Assembly (NCBI GenBank): GCA_033182465.1
Contig: CP137327.1
Coordinates: 1,116,001-1,180,000, forward strand
Reading direction: 5' to 3'
From: Sanghuangporus weigelae
Taxonomy: Eukaryota; Basidiomycota; Agaricomycetes; Hymenochaetales; Hymenochaetaceae
Length of the DNA stretch: 64,000 nt
The notes below the pieces were generated by a model. It saw only the letters and a list, made by a program, of their open reading frames with translations. It searched no databases and was not told where the DNA came from. Both the position numbers and the translations under genes were made by a program. Of this stretch, positions 56,353 through 64,000 are shown in pieces. Position 1 is the stretch's first letter. Each line of letters begins with the position of its first letter.

Positions 56353-59300
56353 AGGCCTCGACTCCATCCTCATTCTCTTGTGTGTCTGGAGTGTGAAAAC
56401 GCCATTTCGGAGCTGAAGCCGACAATTCTACCAACACTGCCTCAGCGTCTCGGTTTCGGAAAACCGAGCCTTTTCGCTCAGGCACAAGTGCACTCCCCAC
56501 CATTTGCGCCATCTGTCTTGGCACTGGGGACCACGATGTCCAGACCTGCTCCATAGCAAAGCTCTGGGACAGTTCTCGACCCAGTCGTTGCCATCGAGGA
56601 CCGGGGAATGCCCTTCTCAACCCTTCTGGCCAAAACGTGTGCATCCACTTCCAACTCCTTGTTGGATGTGCCACCCGCCACTCTTATCTCCACAAGTGCT
56701 CTGGATACGGATCTACAGTTCATGGAGCCTCTGGTTGCAAACTCGCTCAGAAATAAATTTCCTTCCTCGTTGCCTTATCATCCTGCCTCCTGGCATTCTG
56801 ATTTACTTCGATTTTGACTCCTCGAGCGGTACCCCTCTCTTGTCTCTTTTCTTTGGACAGGTTTTTTCTCATATTGATTCGGATCTCTTCCCCTGCACAT
56901 GGGGTTCATTTCTCACTACATCTCTCCTTGTTCTTCAACTGCCTTCTGGTTCTCAAGGTTCCTGTCGCGATGTTGCAGACGCTTTCCGAACCATTTCTTT
57001 ATCTCCAGACCAATGGCCTGGAATTGTTATTCGTCTCTCTGAAAGTGACCAGTTTGCTCTCAACATTGCTAATTCCTTTGGGTTATCTTCTGCTGGAGGC
57101 ATCTGGGGCCTGTTGGCTGATGCTTTCTGTGATATTTTGGCTGGGTATGGAATTGGCCCAGTTGTAAAGTGGGTTGACGAGTTTCTTTTCTTTCGAGTTC
57201 CTTGCTCTGAACTACCTGCATATAATCAAAAGTGGTGAACCTGGGCAAGTAGAGCAGCCCGTCTGGGCCGTATACAAGTTCATTCTTGTTTCCTTTTTCT
57301 CGGTGATACCCTCCCCGATGGTCGTCTTGAAGAATTTTCAGACGCCATGGATTTTTCTTTGCAGTCTTTATCTAGCAGAGAGAATCTCGACGATGCTTCT
57401 TTTTCTTACTCTTCATTCCATATTGATCAAATATCTCTTCGTCTCGGTGTCCCATGGAAACATGAGAAAACCACTTCCTTTTCCTCGACTGTTACATACC
57501 TCGGTTTTATCTGGGACTTACAGAACAAAACTGTTGCTCTCACTGCTGCAAAAGCTGTGAAATATTGCCTTGCCATCCAGCAATGGCATTCTCGGCAATA
57601 TCATACGCTCAAGGATGTTCAAGAGATTTATGGAAAACTACTACATGCTAGTCATGTACTCCCAGCTAGCCGTGCATACCTCTTCGGCCTTGAATCTATG
57701 CTACCAACGTACGGTGATTGTCCAGACCGCCCTCACCGACCTACAAAGTCTGTCTGAGGTGAACTGGACTGGTGGGCAGCTCAGCTCTCCTCCCCATCCC
57801 TCTGCCACCGAATCCCCTCCATCAACAAGTTCCCCAAGCTCTACGCATACTCCGATGCGAGCTCAGGCGTTGGGATCAGCCTCTTCCAGGCTGACTCCTG
57901 GGGAGCGTACCGTTTACGGCCGGGCTGGAAGGAAGATGGTCGCGAGATTGCATGGGCTGAAGCCGTCGGAGTCGAGCTCCTCCTCCGTACTCTCTTACTC
58001 TCCTTACCCACAGGTAGCAGAATCAAGATCTACTGCGACAACACAGTCGTACTTGGTGGGTGGAGATCAGGGCGAAGTCGGAACAGGGCAGTCAATGATG
58101 TCCTCAAGCGCATCCACACGCTTGTATCGGAGAATGACCTCTCGCTCATTCTCCGATACATTCAATCAGCTGCCAACCCAGCTGACCAGCCCTCTCGTGG
58201 CATCTACACCCCTGGGCCCCATCTCCGGATCATCTCTCTCCCGCCGGAGCTCTCTCCCTTCCTCGAGCCAGTCCCATATGGCGAGATCTCCAGCCAGACG
58301 GCCCCTAATGCCTGCCCCAAAACGAAGACAACTCCCAGTCCGGACTCCCTGGATGAACTCTTCAATCTTGGGGATCGATCGCTCTGAGACTTTGAACAGT
58401 TCTGGCGCTCATAACTCGTCTCCTCTACGTCTCGACATTCCAGCAAAATCAAGGTTAAAGCTGTGGAAACCAGTCTCTACTTCAGTCTCTCTCTCAGTGA
58501 TTCCCCTCAGTTTACAAAACCGTGTGGTTGATGTACTCGCGTCTTCGCTCAAAGAATCTACTCTACAGACTTATGGATCTGGACTTGCGCAATTTCATCA
58601 TTTCTGTGATAATCTACATATCTCTGAAGAGCTTCGAGCTCCTTGTTCCTCTGATCTGTTAGCTGGTTTCATCGCTTCATTGGCTGGTTCTTACTCTTCG
58701 TCATCAATTGCAAATTATGTCTTTGGCATTCAAGCCTGGCATGTCCTGCATCGTGTTCCATGGAGTATCAATGAAACCGAACTCAAATCCCTCCTTCGTG
58801 GTGCAGGCTCTCTCACCCCCGAAACCTCCAGACGACCACTCCGAGCACCATATACACCTGCAATTATTGCATCCCTTCGGACTTGCCTCACTCTCTTCGA
58901 ACCTCTGGATGCCGCCATCTTTGCCTGCTTGACTACATCATTTTATGCTTGTGCTCGACTTGGAGAGTTCACTATTCCGAATCGAGCAGCATTCCTCCCC
59001 CATGTCCATATCAAACCATCTGATGTCTCTGAGCGAACAGATCGCCAGGGCCATCAAGTTCGTGCCTTCTCTCTGCCTACATCCAAAACGGCACCCAACG
59101 GCGAAGAGGTCTTCTGGGCTGCTCAAGAAGGGCCGACTGACCCTTTCTCTGCCTTTCAAAATCATCTTGCTGTTAATTGTCCTCCCTTGAATGGGCCTCT
59201 ATTTGCATACTGCTCTGAGAATACTCACCAGGCCCTTACCAAGACTGTTTTTCTCAAACGCCTGGAGCAAGCTGCCAAGCAAGCCGGCCTTGAGCATTTA

Positions 59301-60426
59301 CATGGCCATAGCATTTGTATCAGGTCTACACTCGAATATCTACTTCGTGGAGTTCCCTTCGATGTGGTCAAGGCAATCGGGCGTTGGGCATCTGACGCCT
59401 TCACCCTCTACCTTTGCAAACACGCCCAAATCCTGGCCCCTTACCTTCAGGCCACCCCCGAAGTGCATGATCAATTCGTTCAATTGACCATGCCCCCTCC
59501 GAGATAATCAGATGTGTCTGAGTCTCTTATATATGCAACCTGATCTTGCACTTCCGCGGCTCGGTGCATTATCGCCCCCCCCCCTTTATTTCTCAAACCG
59601 TAAGTATTTTCACCCACCTCCTACTCATGTGGGTTCTTACTACGCCTCGACGCGTCACGGGCTCCTACATTATGGGTGTCGAGCCATAGCTGACTTCTGC
59701 CACTCGTAGGTTCAGGCATGACGATGGGAGCCGGAGCCGCTTTCAGCAGCTGGCACCCATCTCCTCTTCTCTTCTCATCTCTCATGTTCTCCTCTTTCTT
59801 TCTCTCAAAATAAAATGTACATTATAATAACAAACTGCGAAACATACAAAATGTGTTTTCTTACACAGCAAGTACGGAATGAAGGACACAGATCATAGAT
59901 TAGACACAACTAATCTAATCTAGCCTCACGTGTACTCAGCCAAACTAATCAATCTATTATAGTCATGATCTGCCTCAATTACGCAATACTACAAACATTA
60001 TACTATACTCAGCTGACTACAAGGTTTCGTAGTCACATGTATCCAAACTACTTTAATCTAACCAAAATCTAGTAGCCGACCGTAAAACGCAGTGAGTGTA
60101 TATGTGCTCACCGGATGTATGTGAATAATCACTTATCTGGTTGAATATTGCCAAATTATTTACTGACACCGTCCCGCCATGCTTGGTAACCCCCGAATCA
60201 TGATTTGTGAAGAAAGCAATCTGTTCCCTGCATGGAAGGCTGGGACAAATACCCTTCCAAAGGGCACACGAGGTGAACTTCCACATACGGGGTATAAGTC
60301 GTGTACGATAAATTTTTGACTTTTTTTATACGGATACGGCCGTATATATACGAGCCGTATATTTTCTTCTTTTTCTCTTATACGATACGGCCGTATACGC
60401 ATTATACGCATACGGTCGGAACACTA

Positions 60427-60434
60427 CAAATCAT
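60427..60434. other. Right target-site duplication CAAATCAT
   Basis: Matches the left flank, which is split by the copia insertion: C at 35863, AAATC at 35864-35868 and again at 42274-42278, AT at 42279-42280. Confidence 0.7.
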
Positions 60435-61382
60435 GCTCGGGATTGAAATTTACATTGTCTGACTGCATACTTAGAGGGCTCACCGAGTTTGGCAGTGCAC
60501 AAGATCAGATCAGCTTGTCAAATACGTGAGGTAAATCCTCAACAGCAATCCTTCCATGATGCACGAGATGATATGTATATGATTGGGATATATTCCCAAG
60601 AAGTGAGCACATCCTTCGAAGGAGTAGCTAAATGGTAGTCGATTGATACATGTGCCTCCCACTGTCGACGTCTATGTTTAGCAATTACCCTTTCTTAATA
60701 ACTATATGCCACTCGCCATCGTCAGGCCGAGAGAGGCCATAAGATATCCTGATCCAGCCTTCGATGTTGTAGATCTGAGTGGAAGATATCATCTGGTTAC
60801 TCTGATCAAAGCAGAGGACGTGAGGCAGACCGGAATATACTTTGCTAAAGACACTGACTCCAAGTTGATAATACATCCGGGCACTCAATTGTGGTTCCAT
60901 GTTTCAAATGCTCAGAGACCTAGTCCTTCCCCGATCGCTAGATCCCGTGCATGCCTCTTATGGATCCGTCAGTGTTTTGCAAAGAAAGGCTTACACCCGA
61001 TATTCATGGATCATCAGGCAAGAAATTGCACACTTGTCCGTGGTGTTGAAAGTATCTGATAGAGTGAGGACTCGGATCAGACTGAGCTTTGTTACATACA
61101 AAACTTCATATCTCCATAATCTTCGATATGAATATGCCTATTTGATGATGTCCGGTCGAAACGCAAGTCAATGAAGAAATAAAAAGGGCACCAGGTCGCA
61201 GAGTTGGTTCGTCGACCACCAACATTACTCATGCTATTTCATTTTTTGCTCGTAAACAAATTGAATTCACGTAGCATCAGTATCATATATTAGAATTAGC
61301 GATGAAAGACCAATTTGAAACAACTACCCACACGATCGCTAGTCTTTTTTTTTTGGTAGCAGAATGCGTCCAGTCTTAGCAA
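60435..61382. other. Intergenic region downstream of TPR-CHAT gene 3
   Basis: 948 bp between the transposon and the stop codon of the third TPR-CHAT gene. Two overlapping short frames, 60706-61059 (plus) and 60685-60900 (minus), both look moderately protein-like. Neither matches a family I know and they cannot both be real. No gene is called. Confidence 0.4.
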
Positions 61383-64000
61383 TCAAGCACCTATGTGCAC
61401 AAGGTTAACCCATCTCTCCGCCTTCATCTCCACCCTGAGTCCGTCGTCTCCGTCATCTCCGCGCTCCTTCAGCCTCAATGCAGCCTCACGCACAGCCGCA
61501 GCAGCCCTCTTAAACCTCACCTCTCCATCCTCGAACTCCCTCATGAGATCCGTATAGACAGATAAAGAAAAGAAAGGTCCGTCTCGATCAAGTAACTGCC
61601 ACATCGTACCAATCACGCTCCGGAATCCACAGAACTGCATTGCAGAAGACAAATGAAGCACCTCGTCCATTGCAGCTTTGGGATGTTGCTCTGCAGTATG
61701 ACAAGCTGACAGGAAAGCTAGTTCGGCATTCGGAAGATTCGCACGAGCAATGTCCAGCAATGTGAGTTTTCCACCGGGAAGCTTGAGTGAGGAATTGAAA
61801 GGCTCCTCGTCCAGCAACCCATGACATACGAAATGGACCCACTGTACCCTCCGAAGTCTCCTCAGTACTACCTCCGGTGTCGCCTGATCATCCAAGAGCT
61901 GCTTGTCAATACGACGAATTCTGCGTATCGTATCTCTTTCTTTCTTCGCCGACGGAAGATCGGTGTCGGCGATGAAAAGCATCCTACCCCCACCATCAGC
62001 GATTCCAGATCGAGCTGCAATGAGTGACTTGAGAGTTGGTGTATATGACGAGATGTAGATGTCGAGAAGGTATTTTTCGGTGCCTTCCGCATCCTTATAT
62101 GGACCTGCGGCGTGGAAAGGAAGAGCTGACAGGACCGATGTAGGACACCACCAGATACGCGACCCTTCACGAACCCCGAGTTCTTTGAGTCTCTGAACAA
62201 CCTTTGAGACAACCCGATCCCATAATACCTTCATCACTCGTCGAAGCACTTCGTCATACTCGACCGAACTGACTCTGCACTCTCGACGGACCCGTATGAG
62301 TTCGTCATGTAGAGCGATTGCGTCGGCATTGAAGTCTTTGTCAAGCGGAATACAGACACACGGAGCCTCTTTGTCCGAGATAACAATGAGCACATCGCAC
62401 CTGTATTCGGAGTGGTTGACTACGATGACCGGTCCCTCGGAGACCGCCTGCTGCAGGACCTTAAATGGTGCAGCTCGGAGGAAGTCCTCGAATCCAGGTA
62501 TTCGCCGCACTTCCTCGATTATTTCTTGCTGTTCCTGATAGAGCTGCCGTACTTGCACCATCATCTGGTCGATTGAACGCTGATTCTGCGATCCACCGTA
62601 CGCGAGAACTCCATTCGCGTTTCCATCGACAGTTGAAATAGCAGACCTTGGTTCGGAGGATGTCATTAATGTCTCCAGAGTGCGACTGCAATCTCTTAAT
62701 CTGTCCGCGAGTGCTGTGTCTGCACTATAAAGTTGTTCAAGCGGAGACCGGAATCCACGCATCTGCGACCACAACAAGGCCCTTCCTTGCTCAAGGAGCT
62801 CGATCGCTTGAGTCAGATTGCCCTTTTCAATGGCATAGGAAGCAGCATCGAGGGCAAGTGCTCGGTAACGGCCATCACTGGACAGAAAGTCATGCCGTGA
62901 CGACAGAGTAGGCCTAATCGTGAGCGCAAGTTGGAGGATTGACGCGGCTGTCCTATATGCCTCAAAAGTTGTCTGGTGATCACGACTTCGTGCCAATGTT
63001 GCCCAATAGTGTGCTGCTCTAAGTCGGTCCGACGATCTCGACAAAGTATGTTCGGTGGCATGCCTTAGGGAGCTGATGGATTCTTCGTAATCCTCTATAC
63101 GTCCTATTTTTTCGTACCGAGTGTGGAGAGAACGGGCAAGATTGTACAAAGACCAAGGACAGTCCGGGTGCCCATCGGGTAGATGCGTCAGGGCCTCGCG
63201 GTACAGCATTATAGATTCCTCAAGGTCCTCCATTTTCCCAGCCAGGTCGAAGCGATACGACAGGGAACTTGCAAAGTTACATAATGGAAAGTGACGATTG
63301 GGATGATTCTTTGGTCGAAGAGTCAGAGCAGCACGGTATAGCGAAATGGATTCCTCCAGGTCGCAAACTCTTCCGGTATGTACATAACGAGATCTTAGGG
63401 ACAATGCGAGTCCGCTGAGAGAGAGATGACGGTCCGGATGGCCCTCGAGTCGAAGGGCCAAAGCATCTCGATGAAGTGAGATTGATTCCTCGAGATCCTC
63501 AAGTCTTTCACTGCGTGCATACCGAGTCCACAGGGAATTGGCAAGACCTTCCAGTGATAGATGGCGATCGGAGTGACCTGCATGTCGAAGGTCTAGAGCA
63601 GTGCGTTCCAACAAGATCGATTCCTCAAGGTCTCCGAGTCTTCCGCTGTGTGCATAGCGATCTGATAAGGAAATTGCAAGACTACCCAGTGAATGATGGC
63701 GATCTGGGTGATTCACGGGTAGAAGATTCAGGGCAACACGGTCCAACGAAATCGCTTCATCGAGGTCTTCTATTTTTCCTTTGAGAGTATAACGAGTTCC
63801 CAGGGCTATTGCAAGGCCGCTCAGAGAGCAACGACGATCGAGGTGATCCTCGGGTAAAAGACCTAAAGCGGCTCGGTGCAGGGCGATCGATTCCTCAAGA
63901 TCATCCACTCTTCCGTTATGCGTATAACCATCCAATAGTGTATTTGCAAGATTACTCAGCGAACGGTGGCGGTACTGGTGACCCTCTGGTCGAAGATTCA
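61383..64000 (-). CDS. TPR-CHAT protein 3 (caspase-like), 5' end beyond the window
   Basis: An open frame from the stop at 61383 to the window edge, about 870 codons visible; the N-terminus lies outside. The visible part has the end of one 45-residue repeat, seven full repeats, the linker and a complete CHAT domain. FVCHG and LSAC are both present (the Cys codon is at 61701-61703) and the C-terminus is the shared WVNLVHIGA. The repeats are more divergent from each other than in protein 2 and resemble those of protein 1. No in-frame stops or introns are seen. It is on the same strand as genes 1 and 2 and was separated from gene 2 by about 1.4 kb before the mobile block inserted. Confidence 0.88.
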   Translation of the reverse strand, partial: NLRPEGHQYRHRSLSNLANTLLDGYTHNGRVDDLEESIALHRAALGLLPEDHLDRRCSLSGLAIALGTRYTLKGKIEDLDEAISLDRVALNLLPVNHPDRHHSLGSLAISLSDRYAHSGRLGDLEESILLERTALDLRHAGHSDRHLSLEGLANSLWTRYARSERLEDLEESISLHRDALALRLEGHPDRHLSLSGLALSLRSRYVHTGRVCDLEESISLYRAALTLRPKNHPNRHFPLCNFASSLSYRFDLAGKMEDLEESIMLYREALTHLPDGHPDCPWSLYNLARSLHTRYEKIGRIEDYEESISSLRHATEHTLSRSSDRLRAAHYWATLARSRDHQTTFEAYRTAASILQLALTIRPTLSSRHDFLSSDGRYRALALDAASYAIEKGNLTQAIELLEQGRALLWSQMRGFRSPLEQLYSADTALADRLRDCSRTLETLMTSSEPRSAISTVDGNANGVLAYGGSQNQRSIDQMMVQVRQLYQEQQEIIEEVRRIPGFEDFLRAAPFKVLQQAVSEGPVIVVNHSEYRCDVLIVISDKEAPCVCIPLDKDFNADAIALHDELIRVRRECRVSSVEYDEVLRRVMKVLWDRVVSKVVQRLKELGVREGSRIWWCPTSVLSALPFHAAGPYKDAEGTEKYLLDIYISSYTPTLKSLIAARSGIADGGGRMLFIADTDLPSAKKERDTIRRIRRIDKQLLDDQATPEVVLRRLRRVQWVHFVCHGLLDEEPFNSSLKLPGGKLTLLDIARANLPNAELAFLSACHTAEQHPKAAMDEVLHLSSAMQFCGFRSVIGTMWQLLDRDGPFFSLSVYTDLMREFEDGEVRFKRAAAAVREAALRLKERGDDGDDGLRVEMKAERWVNLVHIGA

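Larger units (their letters stand above)
54640..59830 (+). mobile_element. DIRS-like tyrosine-recombinase retrotransposon, broken
   Basis: Plus-strand remnants in DIRS order: a gag-like Pro/Ala-rich region (about 54.9-55.8 kb), reverse transcriptase (about 56.9-57.7 kb) and an RNase H region (about 57.8-58.4 kb). A tyrosine recombinase of the DIRS/phage-integrase type follows (about 58.5-59.5 kb, ending at 59507). The recombinase in place of a DDE integrase defines the group. The copy is broken, with several breaks, and looks older than the copia element. The boundaries are approximate because I could not identify the terminal repeats. It sits inside the 18-kb transposon shell. Confidence 0.75.
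42281..60426. mobile_element. 18.1-kb DNA transposon shell with 8-bp target duplication
   Basis: The left end TAGGGTTCCG (42281-42290) is inverted at the right end (CGGAACACTA, 60417-60426), matching 9 of 10 bases. Both ends are followed by clusters of TACGG/CCGTA motifs. Further in, a 27-bp string is shared in inverted orientation (42509-42535 and 60068-60094). The flank is an 8-bp direct repeat, CAAATCAT: intact on the right at 60427-60434, and on the left split by the copia insertion (35863-35868, resumed at 42279-42280 with the copia duplication between). Inside are a broken Tnp2 transposase (minus), a convergent coiled-coil gene (plus) and later nested insertions. The 8-bp duplication and TAG(G/T)G ends resemble hAT elements, whereas the transposase is Tnp2-type, so the family is open. 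Confidence 0.72.

Overview
The window looks like nuclear DNA of a filamentous basidiomycete, most likely an agaricomycete. Host genes carry many short introns of about 50 bases. The recognisable genes are fungal: a two-finger GATA factor with an AreA/NIT2-type N-terminal domain, a Neo1-type P4-ATPase and NST1. The window also holds a family of TPR-CHAT proteins and several transposon groups common in mushroom-forming fungi (copia, a DIRS-like element, Tnp2 transposases). No tRNA, rRNA or CRISPR array was recognised.

Layout. 1-4.3 kb: no gene I can support, one MITE-like inverted-repeat element (1931-2602). 4.3-8.0 kb (minus): a complete eight-exon GATA transcription factor of 935 aa, including a 12-nt micro-exon that carries a zinc ligand. 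8.0-16.3 kb: gene-poor. 16.3-20.6 kb (plus): a complete 15-exon P4-ATPase of 1166 aa. 21.0-25.6 kb (minus): a complete five-exon NST1 homologue of 1375 aa. 26.4-27.3 kb (minus): a small unknown gene. 27.9-31.3 and 32.2-35.4 kb (minus): two intact, intronless TPR-CHAT genes. 61.4-64.0 kb (minus): a third TPR-CHAT gene that runs off the window edge.

Between TPR-CHAT genes 2 and 3 lies 24.6 kb of nested mobile DNA. The outer shell is an 18.1-kb DNA transposon (42281-60426) with near-perfect 10-bp inverted ends and an 8-bp target duplication, CAAATCAT. It carries a broken Tnp2-type transposase (minus) and a convergent coiled-coil gene with one in-frame stop (plus). Two opposed copies of a roughly 1.8-kb non-coding element and a broken DIRS-like retroelement have landed inside it. 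A young copia LTR element (35869-42273) is inserted exactly in the shell's left target duplication. A 1.51-kb solo-LTR-like element occurs twice, once inside copia and once inside one arm of the non-coding pair, each copy with its own 5-bp duplication. Taking out the nested block leaves about 1.4 kb between genes 2 and 3, so the locus was a compact same-strand array of at least three TPR-CHAT genes.

The best candidate for an interesting system is this array. Each protein combines 45-residue helical repeats with a C-terminal caspase-like CHAT peptidase domain whose His and Cys are present. In gene 2 the sensor-like repeats have recently been amplified as 270-bp double units. By analogy with bacterial TPR-CHAT proteases and fungal NLR-like proteins this suggests a fast-evolving sensor-protease family, but no function can be read from the DNA alone.
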